A stretch of 5,372 nt of DNA from Bacteroidota bacterium (lineage in GTDB: Bacteria > Bacteroidota > Ignavibacteria > UBA10030 > UBA8401), in assembly GCA_030824175.1 (NCBI GenBank), contig JAVBYH010000238.1, positions 1-5,372 on the forward strand. Direction: 5' to 3'. Position 1 is the stretch's first letter, and every line of letters begins with the position of its first letter. The notes under the pieces were generated by a model. It saw nothing but the letters and a program-made list of their open reading frames with translations, did not search any database and was not told where the DNA came from. Position numbers and translations under genes: made by a program. Of the stretch, positions 1 through 5,372 are shown piece by piece.

Positions 1-529
1 TGCAAAGGCCGATGCAAAGGGCGTGTTGAAGGTCGCCGGCACAGACTTCTCCTATACAATCAATCCGATCACGGAAGATGGTCCGGCTGTGCTCTTCAAA
101 TACATCGTCAACAAAGAGACGAAACGCGGCACAACGACTCCGATCGGCGTCAACACGCAGACGGTCGTCGACAGCAAACTGATGAACCTCGCCAGCGAAA
201 CTGCCGGCGGTGAAGCGGAGATCTCGCGCATGGGCGCGTCGGTTGTGACGGACTATGAACTGTCCCAGAACTATCCGAACCCGTTCAATCCGAGCACCGT
301 GATCGAATATGCATTGCCGAAGGACAGCAAGGTTGACATCCGGATCTACAACGTCCTGGGTCAGCAGGTTGCAACACTCTTCAGCGGTGTGCAAACGGTC
401 GGATACCATCAGGTTGACTTCAACGCGTCACAGATGAGCTCCGGTATCTACTTCTACACAATCAAGGCAAGTGCGGTCGCAGGCGGCGCGGACTTCCATG
501 CGGTGAAGAAGATGATGTTGGTGAAGTAA
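1..529 (+). CDS. T9SS type A sorting domain protein, C-terminal part (5' truncated)
   Basis: This is the 3' end of a larger gene. The reading frame (codons from base 2) is open to the left edge, so the GTG at 23 is internal and not a start. About 175 residues are visible. The last ~90 are a type IX secretion system C-terminal sorting (Por tail) domain: they open with YELSQNYPNPFNPSTVI, continue with DIRIYNVLGQQVATL and GIYFYTIKA, and end in a basic tail, VKKMMLVK. In this family the domain directs a Sec-exported protein through the T9SS outer-membrane channel, after which it is usually cleaved and the cargo is surface-anchored or released. The ~80 residues before it match no family I recognise, so the function of the cargo is unknown. 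A strong hairpin follows the stop, so the gene ends its own transcription unit and is probably unrelated to the downstream genes. The sorting domain call is secure; the cargo identity is not. Confidence 0.93.
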   Translation, partial: AKADAKGVLKVAGTDFSYTINPITEDGPAVLFKYIVNKETKRGTTTPIGVNTQTVVDSKLMNLASETAGGEAEISRMGASVVTDYELSQNYPNPFNPSTVIEYALPKDSKVDIRIYNVLGQQVATLFSGVQTVGYHQVDFNASQMSSGIYFYTIKASAVAGGADFHAVKKMMLVK

Positions 530-560
530 CTCGTAAGACGTAAAGAGACACAGTACGATG

Positions 561-607
561 ACGAACGGTGTGCAGCTTAACAATGCTGCACACCGTTCGT
601 GTATTTT
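561..607 (+). terminator. Rho-independent-type terminator after the T9SS cargo gene
   Basis: There is a perfect 16-bp inverted repeat: the left arm acgaacggtgtgcagc (561-576), an 8-base loop (577-584) and the right arm gctgcacaccgttcgt (585-600). It is followed by the short T-rich run gtatttt. It starts about 30 bases after the stop codon of the upstream gene and separates it from the TPR/glycosyltransferase genes. The T tract is short and interrupted, so efficiency is uncertain, but the stem is long and has no mismatch. Confidence 0.85.
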
Positions 608-749
608 AAAGCCTCCCGGCGCCTCGGTATTTGCACCCAAAAAGAACTATATGGCGCACATGGTCAATATGGACCACTAAGATCCGGGTTTTTTCCCCGT
701 TTTCGCGGAGAAAGAGCGTGAATTTGTGACGGGTACGGAGCGGGAATGG

Positions 750-765
750 TGGCATATTATTTGAA
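750..765 (+). promoter_or_regulatory. Weak sigma-54-like promoter candidate for the TPR/glycosyltransferase genes
   Basis: The leader at 601-824 holds no gene. The best promoter-like match I find in it is TGGCA (750-754), a gap, then TTGAA (761-765). The GG and GA doublets have the spacing of the -24/-12 elements of sigma-54 promoters (TGGCAC-N5-TTGCA). The normally conserved C of the -12 GC is A here, so the match is imperfect. Transcription would begin near 776-778, leaving a leader of about 50 bases before the ATG at 825. No convincing sigma-70 pair or Bacteroidota TAnnTTTG element with proper spacing was found. A small inverted repeat (TGGTC 661-665, GACCA 672-676) lies further upstream and may be chance. 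Confidence 0.22.
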
Positions 766-815
766 GTATATTGGATGAGACCGACACGTCGGCGAATGTT
801 GAACAGCAATGCAAT

Positions 816-820
816 GAGGG
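816..820 (+). promoter_or_regulatory. Ribosome binding site that decides the TPR gene start
   Basis: GAGGG lies 4 bases before the ATG at 825. The in-frame TTG at 771 has no purine-rich site at a useful distance. This favours the ATG and a 135-residue product. Confidence 0.55.
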
Positions 821-824
821 AATC

Positions 825-1232
825 ATGCACACGAAAGCATCACTGGAACTCCTGATGAGCGAGATCGACGAGCTCTTCGAGCAGAAGAGCTACGCGAAGG
901 TTGTGGAAGCCGTTTACCTTGTGGAGTCGCAGTACATACAGTCGATCGATGACAACCGGCTCTCGGCGCTCGAAGTGATCAAAGGGTTCAGTCAGCTGTG
1001 CCTCGAAAAGCTCGACGATGCGATGGTCAGCTTCGAGCTCGGGCTCAACCTGAATCCCGAGTCGAGCCAGGCGTGCGTCGGCCTGGGTGAGATCTTTTAC
1101 CTCCGCTCGAAGGATGCGAATGCAAAGCTGATGTACGGCTGGGCGGTGAAGCTCGATGAGAACAATGCGGGCGCCCGGCGCGGTCTCGAAAAAGTGAATG
1201 CCGCGCTTGCGGCAGCCTGCGTAAGCGCATGA
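825..1232 (+). CDS. Small tetratricopeptide repeat protein
   Basis: This is a 135-residue soluble protein with no signal peptide or membrane segment. Two consecutive TPR units fit the 34-residue consensus. The first is at about residues 47-80, with G54, A66, F70 and P78 at consensus positions 8, 20, 24 and 32. The second is at about 81-114, with G88, F91, A100 and A107 at positions 8, 11, 20 and 27. The N-terminal 45 residues look helical and may form a degenerate third repeat; the C-terminus is Ala-rich. TPRs bind proteins, and no catalytic motif is visible. The stop overlaps the start of the following glycosyltransferase (ATGA at 1229-1232), so the two are almost certainly translationally coupled and probably act together. 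I infer a partner, chaperone or adaptor role for glycosylation of the nearby flagellin, but the sequence does not prove it. An in-frame TTG at 771 would add 18 residues; the ATG at 825 is preferred because of its GAGGG site. Confidence 0.82.
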   Translation: MHTKASLELLMSEIDELFEQKSYAKVVEAVYLVESQYIQSIDDNRLSALEVIKGFSQLCLEKLDDAMVSFELGLNLNPESSQACVGLGEIFYLRSKDANAKLMYGWAVKLDENNAGARRGLEKVNAALAAACVSA

Positions 1233-2785
1233 TCGCGACGGAAAAATATCTCTCCCTGTGCATGATCGTGAAGAACGAGGAGCGCACGCTTGGCGCGTGT
1301 CTGAAAAGCGTCGCGGGAGTGGTCGACGAGATCGTGATTGTGGACACGGGATCCACCGACGCGACGGTTGCAATCGCCGAGTCGCATGGCGCGCACGTGC
1401 ATTCGTTCCCGTGGAACGGCAGTTTTTCGGATGCGCGGAACGCATCGCTCGCCCGCGCCACGTGCGCGTACGTCCTGTACCTCGATGCGGATGAGCGGCT
1501 CGAGGACCGCGACCGCGACAGGCTTCGCGAGCTTGTGCGGCATCCGCAATCCGACGTCTATGAAGTGACAATCGTCAGCCCGATGACAGAAGGCAGGCGT
1601 ATGAGCAAGTCGGTCTCCGATCAGCCGCGGCTCTTCCGCCGCGATCCGCGCTTTGAGTTTCGGTACCGCATTCACGAGACGGTCCTTCCGTCCGTCCGCG
1701 AGGCCGGCGGCACCGTGTCGAAAGCCGGTATCAGCATCCATCATGTCGGATACGACGTGCCGGAGGATGTGCTCGATCGGAAGAAACAGCGCAACTTTGA
1801 GCAGCTTGTGATCGATGTGCGGGAGCATCCGGCCGATACGTACGTGCTGAAAAAATATGCGCAAACGATGCTGGCCCTCGGCAAGCATGCCGAAGCCTCG
1901 GACCGGATCGGCCGTATGGTGCACGCGATCGACAGCGGGACCTGCGGAGATGTTCCCGCTTCGCGGCGCGCCGCCATGTATTGCCTGTACGCCGATGCGC
2001 TGATGAAGACCGGCGATGATGCCGGCGCCAGAGGCTGGGCGCTCGCATCACTCGACGTGCTTGCCGATCAGAACATGGCCCATTATTTTCTCTCGAAGAT
2101 CTATGAACGTCTCGAACAGTACGACGACGCGCTGCGGCATCTCAATGCGATCGCGTTGCAGACGAAGGACGGTCCCGTCACGGCGGGGGAGGATGATATC
2201 ACCCCCATTCCACAGGACGTCTGCTGCAAGAGGGCGGCGCTGTACCAGGCGATGAAGCAGCCGCAGCAGGAACGCCGCGAACTCGAGGCGGCGCTCCGCA
2301 TCGACCCGAAGATGACGACGGCGCTTGTTCGTCTTGCCGTATGCATGGAACAGGAACACACATTCACAGAGGCGCTCTCGTTCATCACACGGGCGCGCGA
2401 TACGGATCCGGCCGACGGCAACATTCTGTATTTCCGTGCGCGGATCCTGTATCAGATGGACCGGCATGACGAAGCGCTGCGCGACGCACGCGCGGCGTTC
2501 GAACTCGGCGAAACGGGCGATCCGCTGCTGCGTCTGTGGATCCGCGCGGCAAAAGAAAAAGGCCGTGAACGCGAGGCACTCCCGGCATTTGCGCTGATGA
2601 CGCAACGGCATCCGGAAGCCGCGGATATGCTGATGTCATACATACAACAGCTCGTTCACAACAACGATCTTGCCGCGGCACTTGCGGCGATCGACAGATC
2701 GCTGCCGGTCGTGAACGACACGGCGATGCACCGGATACTTGCGGACATTCAATCGCAGCTTGCGATTGCGGCTCAGCATGCCTGA
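1229..2785 (+). CDS. Family 2 glycosyltransferase with C-terminal TPR region (paralog 1), probable flagellin glycosyltransferase
   Basis: This is a 518-residue cytoplasmic protein. Residues 8-176 form a GT-A fold GT2 domain of the WaaE/SunS-like type. The opening strand is LSLCMIVKNEE (8-18), followed by the nucleotide-sugar binding segment VDTGSTD (38-44), PWNGSFSDARN (61-71), the metal-binding DxD in YLDADE (D86, D88), QPRLFRR (132-138), RIHE (147-150) and HHVGYD (171-176). All the residues expected for an active enzyme appear present. From about residue 203 to the end it is helical with several TPR-like units, interrupted by an acidic/Pro linker (EDDITPIPQDVC, 321-332). Family knowledge: it would transfer a sugar from an activated nucleotide donor; GT2-TPR proteins include the Listeria flagellin GlcNAc-transferase GmaR. 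The donor sugar cannot be read from the sequence. The start overlaps the TPR gene stop and lacks its own clear Shine-Dalgarno, which suggests coupling. A role in flagellin modification is inferred from the flagellin gene downstream; other acceptors (surface glycans, other proteins) remain possible. Confidence 0.9.
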   Translation: MIATEKYLSLCMIVKNEERTLGACLKSVAGVVDEIVIVDTGSTDATVAIAESHGAHVHSFPWNGSFSDARNASLARATCAYVLYLDADERLEDRDRDRLRELVRHPQSDVYEVTIVSPMTEGRRMSKSVSDQPRLFRRDPRFEFRYRIHETVLPSVREAGGTVSKAGISIHHVGYDVPEDVLDRKKQRNFEQLVIDVREHPADTYVLKKYAQTMLALGKHAEASDRIGRMVHAIDSGTCGDVPASRRAAMYCLYADALMKTGDDAGARGWALASLDVLADQNMAHYFLSKIYERLEQYDDALRHLNAIALQTKDGPVTAGEDDITPIPQDVCCKRAALYQAMKQPQQERRELEAALRIDPKMTTALVRLAVCMEQEHTFTEALSFITRARDTDPADGNILYFRARILYQMDRHDEALRDARAAFELGETGDPLLRLWIRAAKEKGREREALPAFALMTQRHPEAADMLMSYIQQLVHNNDLAAALAAIDRSLPVVNDTAMHRILADIQSQLAIAAQHA

Positions 2786-2840
2786 TCGAAGGGCGGCGGC
2801 CGGGAATGAAGCACATCACACCTAACCATACGAATCGACC

Positions 2841-4442
2841 ATGCAGACAACACCACACATGAAGGGAAAGACAGGTGCCCCGGCGTCCGCTCCGCTTCTT
2901 TCCCTATGCATGATCGTCAAGAACGAAGAGCGCGTGTTGGCGGACTGCCTCCAGAGCGTCCGCGGTGTCGTGGACGAGATCATCGTCGTGGACACGGGGT
3001 CGACAGACAGGACCGTGGAGATCGCACAATCGTATAATGCAAAAATTTTCCATTTCCCCTGGAATGGCAGCTTCTCCGACGCCCGCAACGAGGCGCTTGC
3101 GCACTGCACGTGCGCCTACGTGATCTATCTGGATGCCGATGAACGCCTGGAGACGCGAGACAGGGACCGGCTGAGGAATCTTGTGCGACGCCCCGGCGCC
3201 GACGCGTACGAAATAACCGTCGTCAGCAGGAGGACCGAGGGAAAGAGGGTGATCCGGAATACGTCCGATCAGCCGCGGCTCTTTCGGCGTGATCCGCGGT
3301 ACCGGTTCCGATTCCGCATCCACGAAAGCATCCTCCCCTCGGTGCGGGAAACAGGCGGTGTCGTCGCAAAGGAGAACATCACGCTCCACCACGTCGGCTA
3401 CGATATTTCCAACGAGGCGATGGAGCGGAAGCAGCTCCGCAACTACGAGCAGCTTGTGATCGATGTGCAGGAGTATCCGTACGATCTCTTCGTGCTTAAA
3501 AAATTTGCGCAGACCCTTGTCGCCCTCGGAAAAACCGCCGAGGCCGCGGAACAATTGAACGACATCCTGAAGCGGATCGACAGCGGACGGTGCGGCGACG
3601 TCTCCCGCCCGACGCGGGCCGCCTTCTGCAATCTGTATGTCGATGCGCTGATGAAGACAGGCGATTTCGTGGGAGCGCACTTTTGGGCGAGCGAATCCCT
3701 TCGCACGCTGAAGGCACAGAATGCGGCCCGCTTCTATTTGACGCTCATCAATGAACGCCTCGAAAAATTTGACGAGGCCCTGGTGCACCTCAATGCGATC
3801 GTGCTTCAGAAAAAAGACGAAACCATACCGGTTGCCGAAGACGATGTCATGCCGACGCCACAGGATGTGTGCTATAAACGCGCGACGCTCTATCGTGCAA
3901 TGAAGAAGCCGTTGGACGAGCGGCGCGAGCTGGTCTCGGCGCTCCGGTTCGAACCCGGAATGACCGCCGCCCTTCATGATCTCGCCGCATTTATGGCCCG
4001 GGAAAAAAATTTCATACAGGCATTATCCCTTATCACAAAAGCGCGAGAGACGGACCCTTCCAACGGGAGCGTCCTGCATCTTCGCGCATTGATCTTATTC
4101 CAATTACAGAGAAAGGAGGAGGCATTGCACGACGCCGCACTGGCCTTCCGGTGTGGAGAAACAGGAGATGCGCTGCTCGTGTTTTGGATCCAGGCAGCAA
4201 AAGAGGCGGGGAAAGAAACGGAGGCCCTTCCCGCGTATGCGCTCATTGCCGAACGACATCCCGACGCGGGAGACATGGTGATAGCGTATATTCAGCAACT
4301 GGTGCAGGCACGGGATCTCGCGACGGCGATTGCCGTCATCGAACGATCGCTGCCGCTGGTCAATGATGCGTCCCTCCGCACCGTGTTGAAGGCGATTTAT
4401 GCCAAACTGGCCCCCGTTGCGGGCAATCTCCTAAGCGTGTAA
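2841..4442 (+). CDS. Family 2 glycosyltransferase with C-terminal TPR region (paralog 2), probable flagellin glycosyltransferase
   Basis: This 533-residue protein is a tandem paralog of the preceding gene product. With a fixed offset of 12 residues the two align without internal gaps; only the N-terminus (+12) and C-terminus (+3) differ in length. The GT2 domain spans about residues 20-188: LSLCMIVKNEE (20-30), VDTGSTD (50-56), PWNGSFSDARN (73-83), DxD in YLDADE (D98, D100), QPRLFRR (144-150), RIHE (159-162) and HHVGYD (183-188). A TPR-like helical region with the same acidic/Pro linker (333-344) follows. No catalytic residue seems lost, so both copies are probably active. The start is bounded by an in-frame TAA at 2823, and ATG 2841 is the first start after it; ATG 2859 is possible. 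Neither has a recognisable Shine-Dalgarno. The gap to paralog 1 is 55 bases with no hairpin or clear promoter, so co-transcription is likely. No terminator is visible before the flagellin promoter downstream, so read-through into flagellin is possible. The acceptor is inferred from gene order only. Confidence 0.9.
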   Translation: MQTTPHMKGKTGAPASAPLLSLCMIVKNEERVLADCLQSVRGVVDEIIVVDTGSTDRTVEIAQSYNAKIFHFPWNGSFSDARNEALAHCTCAYVIYLDADERLETRDRDRLRNLVRRPGADAYEITVVSRRTEGKRVIRNTSDQPRLFRRDPRYRFRFRIHESILPSVRETGGVVAKENITLHHVGYDISNEAMERKQLRNYEQLVIDVQEYPYDLFVLKKFAQTLVALGKTAEAAEQLNDILKRIDSGRCGDVSRPTRAAFCNLYVDALMKTGDFVGAHFWASESLRTLKAQNAARFYLTLINERLEKFDEALVHLNAIVLQKKDETIPVAEDDVMPTPQDVCYKRATLYRAMKKPLDERRELVSALRFEPGMTAALHDLAAFMAREKNFIQALSLITKARETDPSNGSVLHLRALILFQLQRKEEALHDAALAFRCGETGDALLVFWIQAAKEAGKETEALPAYALIAERHPDAGDMVIAYIQQLVQARDLATAIAVIERSLPLVNDASLRTVLKAIYAKLAPVAGNLLSV

Positions 4443-4461
4443 ATACGAATGAAAAAAAGAT

Positions 4462-4488
4462 TAAAGTATTCGATATGTGTGCCGATAA
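4462..4488 (+). promoter_or_regulatory. Sigma-28 (FliA) flagellar promoter
   Basis: TAAA (4462-4465, extended as TAAAGTAT) and GCCGATAA (4481-4488) are separated by exactly 15 bases. This matches the consensus for the flagellar sigma factor FliA (TAAA-N15-GCCGATAA) at every core position. An A-tract (4452-4458) lies just upstream. Transcription should begin around 4494-4496, giving a leader of roughly 70 bases ahead of the flagellin gene. It implies the organism encodes FliA and expresses this flagellin as a late (class 3) gene, in most systems under FlgM control. Confidence 0.93.
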
Positions 4489-4554
4489 TTAAACCAAGAG
4501 AGAAACAAACACAATCGGGCACGGAAGCCCACAATTTATACACCAATACAACAC

Positions 4555-4560
4555 GGAGGT
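4555..4560 (+). promoter_or_regulatory. Strong Shine-Dalgarno of the flagellin gene
   Basis: GGAGGT lies 6 bases before the ATG at 4567, an ideal match and spacing. It selects this ATG over the second in-frame ATG at 4573. It is far stronger than anything in front of the two glycosyltransferase genes, in keeping with high flagellin output. Confidence 0.9.
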
Positions 4561-4566
4561 AGTATC

Positions 4567-5372
4567 ATGGCAATGTCAAACGGTTCCCGCATCAATACCA
4601 ATATTCAGGCGTTAAATGCGTACAATGCATTGAATTGGGTTTCTCAGCAGCAGGGTGTTCATCAGCTTCGCCTGGCAACGGGTAAGCGGATCAACTCTGT
4701 CGCGGATGATGCATCCGGCTACACAATTGCAAAGCAGATGGAAGCACGCTCACGCGTGTATGCTGCTGCGCTGAACAATGTCGGTGATGCAAAGAGCTTA
4801 TTGTCCACGGGTGAAGGCGCCCTGCAGACGGTTCGCGATCTGATCATCCAGGCGCAGGAAAAGATCGCAAGTGCATACAACCCGGCAGCCGATAAAAACG
4901 CGATTGCGAACGATATTCAGCAGCTCGGCATCGAAATCAACGATATCGTCGGCAATACGAATTTTAACGGCACATCCCTTCTGACGGGCTCAGGCGGATA
5001 CAGCGGCGTCTTCCAGGTCGGTTATTCGACAAGTGAAACGGTGACCGTTGCATTCGACGGCTCGGCGGTCGACGGCGGTTTGGCTTCTGTGACCTCGGCG
5101 TCCCTGACAGAATCTACGATCGCTGCAACGTCAACCGCGCTGGCGACGGCTGCGACGAATGCTGAATCGGCACTGCAGAAGATCGGTTCGCTCATCCAGC
5201 GTCTCGACGTGAAAGAGCAGAACCTGAACAGTGCGATCACAAACATCGATGCGGCGCAGAGCCGCATCATGGATGCGGACGTGGCGATGGAACAGGTGAA
5301 GGTGACGAAGCTGAACATCCTGCAGCAGATGGGCGTCGCCCAGCTGTCGCAGGCGAACTCTTCGCCGCAGCA
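4567..5372 (+). CDS. fliC: Flagellin (3' end cut by window edge)
   Basis: This is the structural subunit of the flagellar filament, exported unfolded by the flagellar type III apparatus and polymerised at the tip. The frame is open to the window end, with 268 residues visible. The N-terminal D0/D1 helices are typical: INTNIQALNAYNAL (9-22), LATGKRINSVADDASGYTIA (36-55), GALQTVRDLI (84-93) and NTNFNGTSLL (130-139). The C-terminal D1/D0 also is: ENLNSA-type QNLNSAITNIDAAQSRIMD (218-236) and LNILQQMGVAQLSQANSSPQ (249-268). By comparison with other flagellins only about 5-10 residues are missing. The part between the conserved ends is short (about 140-200), so the filament has little or no D2/D3 outer domain. 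It is rich in Ser/Thr (19 of residues 152-201), plausible O-glycosylation sites for the enzymes encoded upstream. Expression is from the sigma-28 promoter at 4462-4488. The symbol fliC is used in the generic sense (hag/flaA equivalents). Confidence 0.97.
   Translation, partial: MAMSNGSRINTNIQALNAYNALNWVSQQQGVHQLRLATGKRINSVADDASGYTIAKQMEARSRVYAAALNNVGDAKSLLSTGEGALQTVRDLIIQAQEKIASAYNPAADKNAIANDIQQLGIEINDIVGNTNFNGTSLLTGSGGYSGVFQVGYSTSETVTVAFDGSAVDGGLASVTSASLTESTIAATSTALATAATNAESALQKIGSLIQRLDVKEQNLNSAITNIDAAQSRIMDADVAMEQVKVTKLNILQQMGVAQLSQANSSPQ

Noticed and set aside
23..25. GTG as start of the first gene
   Set aside because: The frame is open upstream to the window edge, and the protein is clearly the tail of a larger secreted cargo, so this is an internal Val codon.
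771..773. TTG as start of the TPR gene
   Set aside because: No Shine-Dalgarno at a proper distance, and the extra 18 residues carry no TPR features. The ATG at 825 has GAGGG upstream.
428..830. Two short overlapping - strand frames (428-640 and 606-830)
   Set aside because: One runs through the terminator hairpin and the other covers the leader. Neither has a ribosome site or a recognisable product.
840..1571. Open frame on the - strand (243 codons) spanning the TPR gene and the start of the glycosyltransferase gene
   Set aside because: Arg-rich antisense translation crossing two well-supported genes; no family resemblance.
1832..1839. GCCGATAC resembling a sigma-28 -10 element inside the first glycosyltransferase gene
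   Set aside because: No TAAA-like element lies 15 bases upstream, and the site is within coding sequence.
1097..1924. Long open frame on the - strand (275 codons) opposite the first glycosyltransferase
   Set aside because: Its product is rich in His/Arg with no recognisable domain. It mirrors a clearly conserved GT2-TPR gene, and a similar antisense frame appears at 2904-3977 opposite the paralog, as expected from shared codon bias.
2786..2840. Gap between the two glycosyltransferase genes checked for a promoter or terminator
   Set aside because: No hairpin with a T tract and no recognisable -10/-35 pair; treated as an intra-operon spacer.
2904..3977. Long open frame on the - strand (357 codons) opposite the second glycosyltransferase
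   Set aside because: Shadow frame of the GT2-TPR gene. No start signal, no domain, and its composition is that of an antisense translation.
5022..5318. Open frame on the - strand inside the flagellin gene
   Set aside because: Lies fully opposite conserved flagellin sequence; Ala/Ser/Val-rich antisense product with no domain.

Overview
The window looks like a stretch of chromosome from a flagellated bacterium of the Bacteroidota/Ignavibacteriota/Chlorobiota radiation. Two observations point there. The first gene ends in a type IX secretion (Por) sorting domain with the NYPNPFNPST signature common in Ignavibacteria-like genomes. The last gene is a flagellin, which is rare in mainstream Bacteroidota. 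The DNA is moderately GC-rich and all genes lie on the + strand. The lineage is inferred from protein style only.

Layout: (1) Positions 1-529 hold the 3' end of a gene for a secreted, T9SS-sorted protein, closed by a perfect 16-bp hairpin terminator at 561-600. (2) A leader of about 220 bases (601-824) has no gene and only a weak sigma-54-like promoter candidate. (3) Positions 825-1232 encode a small two-TPR protein whose stop overlaps the next start (ATGA). (4) Positions 1229-2785 and 2841-4442 encode two tandem paralogous proteins, each with an N-terminal family 2 glycosyltransferase domain (DxD motif intact) and a long C-terminal TPR region. They align with no internal gaps by eye. (5) A 124-base gap carries a textbook sigma-28 (FliA) promoter (TAAA, 15-nt spacer, GCCGATAA) and a strong Shine-Dalgarno. 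(6) From 4567 to the window end is a compact flagellin, missing only its last few residues.

The most interesting reading is that the TPR protein and the two GT2-TPR proteins form a flagellin-modification cassette. The enzymes would put sugars on the Ser/Thr-rich central part of the flagellin encoded directly downstream, with the TPR regions recognising the acceptor. The precedent is GmaR of Listeria, a GT2 enzyme with TPRs that glycosylates flagellin. In this window the link rests on gene order and domain architecture, not on a motif proving the acceptor. The catalytic halves of the two paralogs are better conserved than their TPR halves, which would fit the same donor sugar with different acceptor sites or order of action.
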